Positions 53,328 through 64,000 of a stretch of 64,000 bases of DNA are shown here, one piece after another (position 1 is the first letter of the stretch; each line of letters opens with the position of its first letter). Under the pieces are notes generated by a model. That model made no database searches and was not told where the DNA came from. It saw nothing but the letters and a program-made list of their open reading frames with translations. Origin of the DNA: Epiperipatus broadwayi (Eukaryota > Onychophora > Udeonychophora > Euonychophora > Peripatidae); contig JAQFVV010000020.1 in assembly GCA_028023455.1 (NCBI GenBank), forward strand, positions 4,385,092-4,449,091, in the 5' to 3' direction. The position numbers were made by a program, and so were the translations under genes.

Positions 53328-53642
53328 CAGGGGTCCCCAACCTTTTTGCACTTAAAGAGCACGTTCTATAATACCGCCCAGGTAGCGGGCACCATTTATT
53401 TTTTCAATGTTAATTTATAGCTGGATATTGTTAATAATACACATAATGTACAAAAAAATATTTATTTCAAAATAAAGTATAGTATGCCCTACAATTTGAT
53501 TACAATATAATACAATAATTTTAAAAATTAAATTTATTTGTATCAGATAAATAATTTTTTATCCTATTCGGATAGCTGCGGGCACACGTAAAATGGTCTG
53601 TTGGCGCCATGGTGCCCGCAGGCATAGGGTTGGGGACCCCTG
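53328..53642. mobile_element. hAT-superfamily MITE, 315 bp
   Basis: Perfect 15-bp terminal inverted repeats CAGGGGTCCCCAACC / GGTTGGGGACCCCTG. Flanks are ATATACAC (53320-53327) and ATATACAT (53643-53650), an 8-bp target duplication with one mismatch that fits the hAT preference nTnnnnAn. Subterminal parts are GC-rich (AGCGGGCACCAT, GCGGGCACACG), the centre AT-rich. It is non-autonomous. The terminal sequence is of the Charlie-like hAT type found in many animals. Confidence 0.92.
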
Positions 53643-53884
53643 ATATACATGATTGCTGTTATGTGTGTTAATTAAAGCATCAGTTCATGTAATCAAATAT
53701 ACACTCCATATAATTGAGTAATTACTATTAAACAATTATAATTAAGATAAAGTCTTTTAAGCATTCTATTTAAAATAATTAAGAAATAAAAATTCCTAAA
53801 CACAGAATTATTTGAAGTTAATTTAACTGTTTTAAATCCCTTAGATTTGATTGATAATAGAATTAGTTCATAAATAATTCATGA

Positions 53885-53994
53885 TTTTTTTTTCTCATGT
53901 GTCATAGCATTAGCCGGGAAGTGAACCCGCTAACCCGGGACAACTTCTTGTAAAGCAGCCATCGCTGACTTCTCGACCACCAATGCTTGACAAA
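53885..53994 (-). repeat. Short tRNA-derived SINE, copy 4
   Basis: T-run then CATGTGTCATAGCATTAGCC, GGGAAGTGAACCCGCTAACC, CGGGACAACTTCTTGTAAAG, CAGCCATCGCTGACTTCTCG, ACCACCAATGCTTGACAAA. Full length, including the CGCTGACTTCTCG part missing from copy 3. Minus orientation. Confidence 0.85.
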
Positions 53995-55663
53995 TAAATA
54001 AGGAAAGATACTAATCAAGAGAGAGTAGATAAGGGGAGGTAATTATATATTTGTATTATAGTTTGGTATATATTTCTTAATGTTATGATAAAAACAATAT
54101 TTAAAACTGCAAATATTTTTAGAAATAAATAATTATGGTTAAACATGTATTTAAGTTCATTCATTTAGTCTATTCCAACAATGATCAGTGACATAAATAT
54201 ATCTATAAATACTCTGTGTAAAGAGTTGGAATTAGAACAATGAATATCCACCCATGAGGAATAAATATTCTAATTTTAATTATATTTATTATAAATACTT
54301 AGCTAAATAGGATTTATGCATACCATGAATAGGAGTGGTAGGTCTGATTTAATTAATTAGTTAAACTATCTTTCATTATGATTTTTTATGACATTCAACA
54401 GGGAATAAATACCTAAGGACAAATTGATCATTCTTATAATAATAATATTTATCTCAGCCATTTTCGGTTAAAAGGTAGAGCAGACAAATATAATTATTTT
54501 TATTAGATTATGTGATTTAAGCTTGTAGTAACAATTTCAATTGATTGTTACCTTAGTTATGTCATAAGTGAAAATTTCATCTATATTACACCGGAATTTT
54601 CATTTATGTTTCAATGTTTACAGTTTAAGTCTTGAAAATCTTTAAATTAATATATGTCATTACAGGAGAGATTTGATTCTTTGTAATAATTCAGACAAGT
54701 TGTTATTCTTCAAATGCTGTCATATATAAAGTATGTTATCTACAGCTAACTCTTATATGAGCTTGAGTATTAAAGTACAAGCAGTCAGTCTTAATTTAAA
54801 TTAGTTTTGCACAAATATTATTATTAGTAATAGATCATATTGTTTTAGTCTGTACTACCAGTTTTAATTGATTGTTATATCATAACTGAAAATGTTATAT
54901 AGACTTTTATACAGAAATTCCATTTACATTTCAATGTTTACATCTTTAAGTCCATAAAAATCTTTAAAATTAATATAATTCTCTACTGTTTATGTAATAT
55001 CTTTATAATAAATTTATAAAAAAATAAACATTTATAATTGAAGGAGGACTATTGTTGCTATTTTCTTGTGATGTTTTGCAATATACAATGCTCACAGAAA
55101 TGACATTATGAACTAAAAAAATAAAATTTAGAAGATTAAAATTTCTTTTTGATTAATTCCTAGTATTCTACCATATTCATGAATTAGGTTACAAACCTTG
55201 TTACCAATACCAAAATTCATAGATAGCCATTTTTTTCAAATATGAATTTTAACAAGTACCCATGTGAGTGTTAATACATACTGTACATATATGCATTTAA
55301 AAATAAAATTAAAGAAAAAACAAATTTAGTAAAGTTCTATAAATTAAAAGAAATAATTTGCAGATAGCTGCCAGTTTTTTTTTTTAAATTTATCTATTTA
55401 ATTCATGTTTAACATTATAATTAATTCAATAGAAATCATGAAAATGGAAATTTTTATTATTATTTTGGATTTCCATTTTTTTTTTTTTTTTTTAGATTTT
55501 TTATATAGAACTAGCAACTATAACATAAAAGATTATCTTAGTGTTTCGATTACTTGTACTTTTTTTATTAATATTTAAAAATTTTATATATGCATTCTAT
55601 AAAATACTGTCTAAGCATATTGTTATTAATGAAAGAAATTTATGCTGTTTTCAGAAAGTATTT

Positions 55664-56463
55664 AAACAAGGGGGAACCCAAAAATAACCAAAATCATTCT
55701 CTGGTAAATGTGCCTGTTATCATACATGCTTCTATTATTACATATCTCATGTGAGAACTCTTCTGTGTCAATCTGTCAAATGACATTACCATGTGGATCG
55801 TAGGGCCACATAACACTTTTTTTTTTGTAAGGTGTATTTTGCATATTTATCAATTTTTTATAATGGCTGAAAAGTTGGAATAATGTGAAAACACAGGAAA
55901 AACAGTTATAATGCTCAAAACATATTACAAGAAAGCTGTTGTGGGGAAAATACAAGTTTAGGCATGGTTTAATGAAATTGTTAAATTCATCATATCCCAA
56001 AAAAAGCATGGTGTGAGAAGTCTAATGTCATGACAATGCTGATATTTTTTTGATGCAAATGACATCTTTTTCTCAAAATTAGTTTGTAACAGTCAGACAT
56101 TTTATCCACAAGTTCTGAAACTTTTGCGTGATGTAGTAATATGTAAACATCCCATTTTGTGGGCGCAGTGAGGAATAAGAACTTCATCATAACAACACCC
56201 CTTCATGCATTCTTGAGTGTGAAATAATTTTTAATTAAATTCAGCATGACCCAGCTTGGAAATGGTGGGAAAAAAAAACCCGATTCAGGCATTAAAAGGC
56301 TTCACTTTGTGTTTACGGAGTACTTCAAAAAATGGAAAACACATTTAGATTGGTATATTGTATTAAATGGACAGTAATTTGAAGGAGATTAAATTTATAA
56401 AGCTAACAATAAATTAACAATTTTTATTATAAAATTCTGATCACTTTTGGTTACTCCCTTGTA
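55664..56463 (+). mobile_element. Mariner-like element, internally deleted
   Basis: The ends AACAAGGGGGAACCCAAAA and TTTTGGTTACTCCCTTGTA form imperfect inverted repeats. Plus-strand broken frames carry mariner transposase pieces in order. They are an N-terminal helix-turn-helix part near 55890 (TGKTVIMLKTYYKKAVVGK then AWFNEI), a catalytic-domain part near 56095-56200 (VLKLLRDVV, LWAQ, where HHDNAP should follow) and the C-terminal FKKWKTHLDWYIVLNG...FEGD near 56330-56385. The length of about 800 bp is well under the usual 1.3 kb, with stops, so it is dead. Confidence 0.75.
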
Positions 56464-56878
56464 TATGTGTATATATATAAAATATAGAAATTAAAATTAA
56501 TATTTATTGAAATTTTTAACAGAGCTTGGTTTCCTTAAATATATATATATTTATAATGAGAAAAGATAAAAAGCATCTGGTTTGTATTTGTTTATGTTGT
56601 TTTGCTATTTATGCAGTGTCCATCAATTGCACCATGAATTAAAAGATTAAAATTTCATTTATTAATTTCTATTTTTATTAAATACTCTTCTGAATAATGA
56701 ATAATTAAAACCCAGATATGGAAATCATGAACATGGAGTAGAGGAATTACTTTTATTATCTCTGATAATTAATTTGTCTGATTTATTTTATCATTTTATT
56801 TGCTTTTCTAATAAAATTTTTAAAAAGTTTTGAAACTGTTGTTGAAATCGTAAAATTATAGTTACAAAATTATAATTG

Positions 56879-57512
56879 TGCAGTATTCAAGGTCAAGGTA
56901 TAAACACATATAATTTATAATGAATATATAAATAATAATAATTGTATAAATATAACAAATATGTAAAACAATAATAATAATTGTATAAATGTAGAATAAA
57001 AGTAATAACAGTAATGTATAATAAATATGTAAAATAACTGTATAGTAATTAAGAATAACGATTGTGTAAAACTGCAATGTTATTAAATCATAGAAAGTTG
57101 TATAATAATAGAAAGCCCAGCTGACCTTATAGGGTCAGAAAACTATGTAAAATACAATATATGGTGAGAAACGTAAAAATACTGTGGGTATGTGAAAACG
57201 TAAGTGAAAACACCATATATGGTTAGGAATGTAAAAGACTCCAGAAGTCTTGAGGGGTATATAAACCCCCATAACCTGATCTAATTGTTTTGAGTATGTT
57301 CTGAGTTTTAATTATAGTCAGAGACTCCTGCCTCTGTAAGTCCAAAAGCAGGTCTAGGGTATTTATATGCAGGTCACCATGGCCTTTTATTATTTTATTT
57401 CGCCTTATAATAGGCTATGTATATAGTTAAAATTATCTGTATTAAACTATAATCTTACCATCTCAATTCTGCCTTTGTCCATTTATTTACTTGCTGGTCA
57501 TAAGACACAGCA
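56879..57512 (+). mobile_element. Solo LTR of a retrotransposon, 634 bp
   Basis: It starts TGCAGTATTC and ends GACACAGCA (TG...CA, with TGC/GCA inverted ends). It is flanked by an exact 5-bp direct repeat AATTG (56874-56878 and 57513-57517). Inside, GGGGTATATAAACCCCC (about 57260) is a clear TATA box, and ATTAAACTATAATCTTACC near the 3' part resembles the end of an R region. No internal retrotransposon sequence lies on either side. Gypsy or BEL type would fit a 5-bp duplication; I cannot choose. Confidence 0.78.
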
Positions 57513-58526
57513 AATTGTTTATTAAGGCATATTATTTTTTATAATTTAAGTGAAAATTGGCAAGTTCAAACAGCTTTGTAATTTCTTTTTTTTTTTCTTA
57601 ACTATTTTTTAAATAATTATATATTTAATAGTCAATATTAATTTTTGTTTCTAATACAATTTTGTCTACTCTTTCCTCACTAATAAAAATCATATTTATG
57701 TATATTCAAAAATATTTATTTAAATAATTTATTTAATATAAAATTATTTTAATACTTTTAATGAAGTATTTATATATTGACACAAACATTTTTATGCATA
57801 AAAGATATCAAATGTTTTTTCGAATATTTCGATGAGTATGGCAGTTAAAAAGATTATTCATATAGAGTAAAGACATTGTTATTGTGGTTATGCATAGTAT
57901 CTAAAATTGTTTGCTGGTTTGTAAATAATATTCACTTATTTTAATATCATGTGCTGTCACAATATTAATGGGAATCGTACTCCATATTAATCTTTATCTG
58001 CAGGAAATGCCTTTTTGATTTCTTGATCAGAAATAAATGTTGAATATCCTTTTAATATAATGGAAAATTAGTGATTTGTTAGAATTGTACTTTAATTGTT
58101 ATTTTAAGCATTTACCATTCAATACATTTGTAGCAAAACTTCCCCCATAATATTTTTGTATTTACTTATTTATTGTTATTACATTTTCTTCCGCATATTT
58201 AACAAAAGTTCCAAAAGTTTTTTTTTTTTTTAGAAATATATATCCTCCCCCCTCTCAGAATTTCTTACATTGTTAATAAGAACTATATATATATAATACA
58301 GTTTTCAATGTAGTTCATTGATGAAATGTTCACTGCTATCCAGTTGTCATATAAGTAAACATAAATATTGTAGTAGTATGTGTTTTTGTATTGACTTTGT
58401 ACATATTTTCAGATAATATATATTTACTTTGTTCCAGGGTGTTTCAATGTATTTTAAGCAGTCACATTCTATTTATTAATTTAGCAGTTAACATTATGTA
58501 GAATTGCTATACTAATTCAATCAATG

Positions 58527-58630
58527 TTTTTTTTTTTTTTTATGTGTCATAGCATCGGCTGGGAAGCAAACCCAGGACAACTGCTTGTAAGGCAGCTGTG
58601 CTGACCACTCAACCACCAATGCTTGACAAA
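58527..58630 (-). repeat. Short tRNA-derived SINE, copy 5
   Basis: T-run, ATGTGTCATAGCATCGGCTG, GGAAGCAAACCCAGGACAAC, TGCTTGTAAGGCAGCTGTGC, TGACCACTCAACCACCAATG, CTTGACAAA. TCAATG followed by a T-run stands on both sides (58521 and 58631), a likely target duplication. Confidence 0.87.
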
Positions 58631-59452
58631 TCAATGTTTTTTTTTAAAAAAAGCTAAGAAATACAAAATGAATAATCATGGTTTATACAGTATTATGGTT
58701 GTCTTCATAATTTCTAGATATTACTAATGAACTTGATATTATACAAAAAAATGTAAACCCATGTGCAAAATGAATTTATTTAAGACAGTACTTAAGATTA
58801 TGAAAAAAAAAATTACAATAGTAAATAATGGCAATAAAATTGTTGTATAATGGCTTGTCCAGTTGTTTGTGCCAGAGAATAAGTTATTTTGAAATCTTTA
58901 TCTATAGATATAATAGTTTACTGGGATATATAAATATATGGATGTTGTTAAATCTTTTTCTTATAAATTAAACAGTCTATTTTTAAATTTTGGTTTTGCT
59001 GTATTTATTTTAATAAATTATATTAGTTGCTTATCTGATTTTGAAATTAGATACAGCAGCAGCCATTTCCCTTGACTTTAATTTGAAGCAGAGAGAAACA
59101 TTAACATTTTTTTCAGATTCTAAATAGACTTAGGATTTTTTTCCAGATAGATGGTCATTAGTCAACTCTGCTAGTTATCCTGAGTAATGTTCTCATTCTT
59201 AACTAAATTCCAAACATTATCCAAATTGAAAATTTTTTTAAATGTTCAAAAGATTCATATTATATATAAAGAAACCACATTATAAATTATTTGTTCTATT
59301 TTATATTGAAAAAGACCAGAAATTCTTGAAATTATTTGCTTGCAAAAACAATGCATTTAAATGCAAGGCAAAAAAAAAAAATGAGAGAAATTTCAAATGT
59401 ATTAAAAAAGAAACAAACTGCACTCTTTATGTTAATTTACAATGATAATTGC

Positions 59453-59520
59453 ACTTGCAGGCAGTTTCCCGGGTTGCGGGTTTGCGTCCCGGCCGATGCT
59501 ATGACACTTAAAAAAAAAAA
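59453..59520 (+). repeat. Short tRNA-derived SINE, copy 6, 5'-truncated
   Basis: ACTTGCAGGCAGTTTCCCGG, GTTGCGGGTTTGCGTCCCGG, CCGATGCTATGACACTTA and an A-run. It keeps only the anticodon-arm-to-tail half. It shares the GTTGCGGGTTTGCGTCCC insertion with copy 1, so these two form a subfamily. Confidence 0.85.
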
Positions 59521-59943
59521 GTCTAAAGTAACTTACAATTTTTAATACTTGTAAATCTGTATTATTTTTTGCAAAAAAAATAAAAAGCTTTCACTTCATT
59601 TTTTTATCTTTTATTTATCTTTCATGGCTAAGCTTTTATTATCTTCAGAAATGTCATTTTGCTGATAACAGAACAATGAGGTAAAGAAATTCTTAAATTT
59701 ATATGTTCATCTTGATTACATCGAAAAAAAATGCAGATAAATTAAATATTCATGGATTCTTAGTATATATAACATTTGCATTTCTCTTCCATCATTTTTC
59801 TTTTTTTATAGCTTGCCTGCATATAGGCTCTTTATATTATTGCAGGAGGGTTAATTTATTTCAGATATGTCATGATAATTTTTTTTTGGTCATTCTTTGA
59901 CTTTCATTTTTCAGCATTTTTTTTTCTTATTGTTGTTATTTTT

Positions 59944-60303
59944 ATTACATTCAAATATCAGCCTTTCAAGCTAATTGAGCACACGCCTTTTGAGAGTGGT
60001 AAATAAATGAATACTTTCCTCTTCAATCCAAGATATAGTATTTATGCAGGAATAAAAAGGATCCTCTTATTCCTACAACTCAAATTCTTTTATATGAGCA
60101 AATTGAAGTATTGTTGAGGAGTGCGTGAGTAGAATTCTCTCTTTAAATTACTATTTATGATGTTTTTTGACTGAATGACATCGGTGAAATTACTTAGAAT
60201 TTACTAAACGTCATTCTTACTGAAACTTAATTATGAGTAAATAAGCAATTGTTTTATCTAGCGCCGTGTTTACAATTATATTACATTCAAATATCAGCCT
60301 TTT
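59944..60303. repeat. 23-bp direct repeat bracketing about 310 bp
   Basis: ATTACATTCAAATATCAGCC plus TTT occurs exactly at 59944-59966 and 60280-60302. The enclosed segment has no recognisable element. It could be a long target duplication or a simple duplication. Confidence 0.7.
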
Positions 60304-60419
60304 TTGTAATTTAACCGACTGTATTTTTGTTAGGGTATTTCTTATGCTTTTCTCTGTATGAAAAAATTTATGCAAAATTTTCCAACAAGATTTATGATGC
60401 TTTTTACCCATATTAAATA

Positions 60420-60791
60420 TTAAACAATTCAAAACAAAGCAAAACTCTCTGTACAGTAGTGCCATCTTGTGCCAACAAGAGCAATCAATGGATGCCAGAA
60501 GGCTTATGCATAAAATCCCTATCTAGTGCCTACTCATCCAATATCCCCAGACTAGTTTCTGGCTTGTGGCCTTCGTCAGTGAGGAGGCTTGAATCTGAGA
60601 GCACTGCACCTAGATCTTAGGATCTAATGCAAACCTCTAGCAGCCATCATTAACTCTACTTAACTACAAAACTATGAGAATGAAATTTGAAAACAATATT
60701 TTCAATCCAAGCCAATAGCTTATATAGTCTCTTGTTGGCACAAGATGGCACTACTGTATGGAGAGTTTTGCTTTGTTTTGAATTGTTTAAT
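60420..60791. mobile_element. Non-autonomous element with ~60-bp terminal inverted repeats (same family as 42337-43370)
   Basis: The left end TTAAACAATTCAAAACAAAG, CAAAACTCTCTGTACAGTAG, TGCCATCTTGTGCCAACAAG pairs almost perfectly with the right end in reverse complement. The interior repeats blocks of the 42-43-kb copies: CTATCTAGTGCCTACTCATC, GACTAGTTTCTGGCTTG, GCACTGCACCTAGATCTTAG. This is the best-preserved copy and shows that the family has defined termini. Confidence 0.8.
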
Positions 60792-63481
60792 AACAATTAT
60801 GTGCTAGTATGAGATAGTGATCATGTGACATTAAATATTGTTCTTATTAAAAGTATTACATAAGCTTTAAGGTCTTGCTTTGCCTAAGACCCATATTATT
60901 ACAATATCTTCATTTCGCACAGTGGATAGTAAGATTATCTTATTCATGAGCTCAAGATTATTAAATTAATACCATTTGAAAAAACATTTTTTTTTGTCAA
61001 ACTATTATTTGAGTGTTTGAATATTATTTAGTCTTCTGAGCAGTAGATTTTTTAAAGAAAAATTGAAACTCAACATTACAAATAAAACATGCAAATATTT
61101 ATAATTGATAAAATCTCTGTTGTTATAAATAAGAATGCAGTAAACATTGAGACTGTAATATAAAAAAAAACAAGGAAGACACATTTCCTGATTTAAGACT
61201 ATGACAATTAGAAGAGCATACATAGGTAACATCATTTTGAAGATACGAATATAGAAAATATTGTAAATATCTTATTGATGAAAAAAGAAAGAAATTATTA
61301 AAATATTTCGCACAGTCAGCATACAAACAATATGAAATTCCATACATGAATGGTTTTGGATTTATTGAACATAGAAGCCATAATTGAATCAGATCAATGA
61401 AAAATATTGGTTAGTTTGTTTGTTTTTTAATATAAAATTGGAATAAAATATATTATTGGTGTAACTTATCAAGTGCATCATAAAAATTCTCAAAGGAAAT
61501 GATTTGTGCTATAAAGTGATCTGATTGGTTAGTCCTCAACATTAAATTAGATTTATTGAAATAGAAACAAATCTTTTTTAATCCAGTCATTGATGTTAAA
61601 GAAAGACATTGCCTTATGTAGAGAGAGAGCAAAACCATTTTTATCTTTTAAATTTTAAGGTATATATAGCTTCAACTTTATACAGACTATAATGAGACAA
61701 ATTGTTTTTTTTTTTAATGATTTCATTATTAAGTTGAATTGTATTGCAGTTTCTTTATATTCATTTAAAAATGTTGTTCACTTTGTGTTAATATTTTTTT
61801 GCATAGTATAAAAAATAATGTAGCTAGTTACTTTGTGAGATCGTGAAATTCAAGCGCCCAAATGGATAGATTGAGCTCAAAAATTCTATACAATTAACCT
61901 GAGTTTTTTTTTCTCTCCACTTTATGAGAATCAATCCATCTTAATTTCTAATTCACTGTTTTAGTTCTGTACTAAACTGTATAGGTTGTATTTATTTTTT
62001 GAAAGTAATCAATCATTTGAAAGTGAAAATATTGTTTTCATATTTTTCTATTTACAATATATATTTTTATTAAAGTTTTTGCTTAAAAGAATAATATTTA
62101 AAATATTGGTCATAGTTTCAAAATCACATTAATTCTAACAATATCTAAATAAAATACTGAAACATCTAACTAATTAACATAAATTTGAATACTCCCCCTC
62201 ATCACTATCAACCGCATGCGGCTATGAGTATGAAGCCTTGGAGCTTTGAAAGCGCTAAGCTTTAAATAAATTATTAATAAATATAACTTCTTTAACGAGC
62301 GTTAAAAGCACATAATTATTGATATTATATTAATTCATTGTACGATTTAAAAAGAGACTGCATTATGTATACAGCTTTTTTTAATATAATTGCAAAAAGT
62401 CAAAGAAAGTATATAACCAAAAGAATAGAAAAAAATATTATTCATTAGTTTATCAAAATAAGGAGATGAATAGATATATATTTTAATTTTCATGTAATAA
62501 CTCTAATATTATAAATTAGGAAAATATTGCTGGAAATCATATAAAAGATAGCTTTTGATATTAAGGTTTTCAGAAATATGAATCTGGAAAAATTCTTATT
62601 TTAAAATATTTTATTTGCTTTATTGATTAATATTTGAAATTAATTTTTGTTTTATTGATTATAATATGGCACACGATAAATTATGGAATTTGAGTGTTTC
62701 TTATTTAATTAATAATTTCTTATTAGCTTAATCAGAAACACCGAATTTGATTAATTTTTTGTGCAATTAAAAAGATTGAATATATACACCCTTTATGGTG
62801 TAGGATAACATTTTAAATTGAAATCTATTTATATCATTGATAGTTTGGTTCATAAAAATGTAAATTTCATCAAGAAAATCTTAGTTAGATCATTCAACAG
62901 GCAGTTATGAAAAAATGATTATAAATAGAATCACAGGTGCCACTGTGTATTTAACAAGCAGTAACTCTACATTGATTACATAAATAATAAACTTATCAAA
63001 GTAAGATCTTTTTTAATTCATTTTCATTGTCTTATAAATTTTAATTGCTAAATAGTATATAAGAAACTTAGCATGTTTTATAAATGTAATACTATAGAAT
63101 GTTATAAATTTTTTAACTATAATCAATACCTAAAATTAGTATTAATAAAGAGTTGAGTAAAATAAAATATTTTCTTTTTCTCTATCCATAATAATTCTAC
63201 TTTACCAGAGGCAAACTAATTAAATTTTTGATCAAATATAGTAGGTTACTTTTTAAGTCAATAATTTTGGGTGGCCCACAAATGAGATTATAAATATCCA
63301 AATGTCCCTTGGCAAAATCCCCCCTCCCCAATCTGAGGGCTAGTTATGAATGATATAAAATGCTAACAGCTGAAATATTGATTTCAGTTTTAAAATAGGT
63401 GTTTGCATTCTACATATTACATTTATAAAACATGTTGAGTTTATTACTTATATATATATTTGCTAAATTTAGATTTTGCAG

Positions 63482-63705
63482 GAATGGGAAGATGACTTAA
63501 AGAAATTTGGAAATCGAGTAGCTTTAGATATTAATAAATTAGGACAAGAATGTGAATTAAACCCACCAAGTGTTATTCATCAGAATGCCTGGGGAAAACA
63601 AATTAATCATATTATTGTTTGTGATGCTTGGAAAAAAATGCACGATATATCAGCTGAAGAAGGATTGATTGCTATTGCATATGAACGGAAATATGGACAG
63701 TGGAG
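63482..63705 (+). CDS. AidB-like acyl-CoA dehydrogenase (ACDH-11 type), exon 2
   Basis: The acceptor is TTTAGATTTTGCAG (AG at 63480-63481) and the exon enters in phase 0. It encodes EWEDDLKKFGNRVALDINKL and then GQECELNPPSVIHQNAWGKQ, INHIIVCDAWKKMHD. These match the AidB N-terminal domain in order: W..D...FG, ...NPP.L...D.WG, ...AW..L. The join to exon 1 (VPSK|EWEDD) leaves no gap against AidB. The donor is TGGAG|GTATTT, ending at 63705 in phase 2. Later exons with the FAD-binding core lie beyond the right edge. Confidence 0.9.
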
Positions 63706-64000
63706 GTATTTGATAAAATATTAAAATTATATACATTTAATACCAAAGTAAATTATATCATTGCTTTTTCTGGAGATCATGTGATGTTTGAACTTCAGAA
63801 TAGCAGACTAAGCTCAATGGTTAATTGACCTATGATTTTGTTTTTTTTTTACTTGACTGAGGGTTGATTTGAAAACTGTTAGCTTTCAAATCTGCCATCT
63901 GTCATTTTTTTAAAACCTTAGAATATTGAACTACTGAAGCATTTAATTTGGACTTTATTTATTTTTGCTAATATTTTTATTTTATTAACAACTATAATTA
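63706..64000 (+). other. Start of intron 2 of the AidB-like gene
   Basis: This begins at the GTATTT donor. A stretch at about 63770-63900 (GATCATGTGATGTTTGAACT ... TTGACTGAGGGTTGATTTGA) looks like a decayed dispersed repeat. It is too degraded to assign. Confidence 0.6.

Larger units (their letters stand above)
39766..63481 (+). other. Intron 1 of the AidB-like gene, 23.7 kb
   Basis: This is phase 0, GT-AG. It holds transposable elements listed separately: an RTE-like relic, the ~370-bp repeat family with long inverted termini, a second non-LTR relic, hairpin elements, a hAT MITE, SINE copies 3-6, a deleted mariner and a solo LTR. Stretches 45000-46250, 49000-49980, 50400-53300, 54000-55650, 57520-58500 and 61000-63450 show only AT-rich sequence with no feature I can support. 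Confidence 0.75.

Noticed and set aside
53196-53420. Open frame of 74 codons
   Set aside because: It crosses the left end of the hAT MITE and has no similarity to a protein family.
56862-57077. Open frame rich in Ile/Tyr/Leu
   Set aside because: Low-complexity ATA/ATT repeats at the start of the solo LTR account for it.

Overview
This is an intron-rich, very AT-rich nuclear DNA window from an animal, almost certainly an invertebrate. It holds parts of two conserved host genes in divergent orientation. Everything else is intron or intergenic sequence filled with decayed transposable elements, inverted repeats and microsatellites. The splice-site style, long introns, tRNA-derived SINEs, Jockey- and RTE-like non-LTR elements, mariner and hAT elements rule out a prokaryote. 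I cannot name the species. The mix fits a large AT-rich invertebrate genome such as an arachnid, another arthropod or a mollusc.

Left part (1-30.35 kb, minus strand): the first nine coding exons of the transcription elongation factor and histone chaperone SPT6 (SUPT6H). They were traced by hand from the start codon at 30337 to an exon ending at 3108. All junctions are GT-AG with consistent phases, giving 294 residues: the acidic N-terminal tail, the Iws1/Spn1-binding region and the start of the folded core. The rest of the gene lies beyond the left edge. Intron 8 is about 93% one uninterrupted AAT/ATT array of about 399 units that stops next to the 3' splice site of exon 9.

Middle (30.35-39.49 kb): the 5' flank of SUPT6H, probably holding an intron within its 5' UTR, then the presumed divergent promoter area. 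It contains at least two inverted-repeat elements and a short GC-richer pseudogene-like stretch.

Right part (39.49-64 kb, plus strand): the first two exons of an AidB-like acyl-CoA dehydrogenase (C. elegans ACDH-11 type) with a probable mitochondrial presequence. They are separated by a 23.7-kb intron. That intron carries an RTE-like retroelement relic, a repeat family with long inverted termini, a second non-LTR relic, a hAT MITE, a deleted mariner, a solo LTR with a 5-bp target duplication, and several copies of a roughly 90-bp tRNA-only SINE.

I found no prokaryote-style system, CRISPR array or clearly new multi-gene system. The most notable signals are the ATT array filling intron 8, the minimal SINE family, the inverted-repeat element inserted into a Jockey relic, the repeat family with long inverted termini, and several long unclassified hairpin elements.
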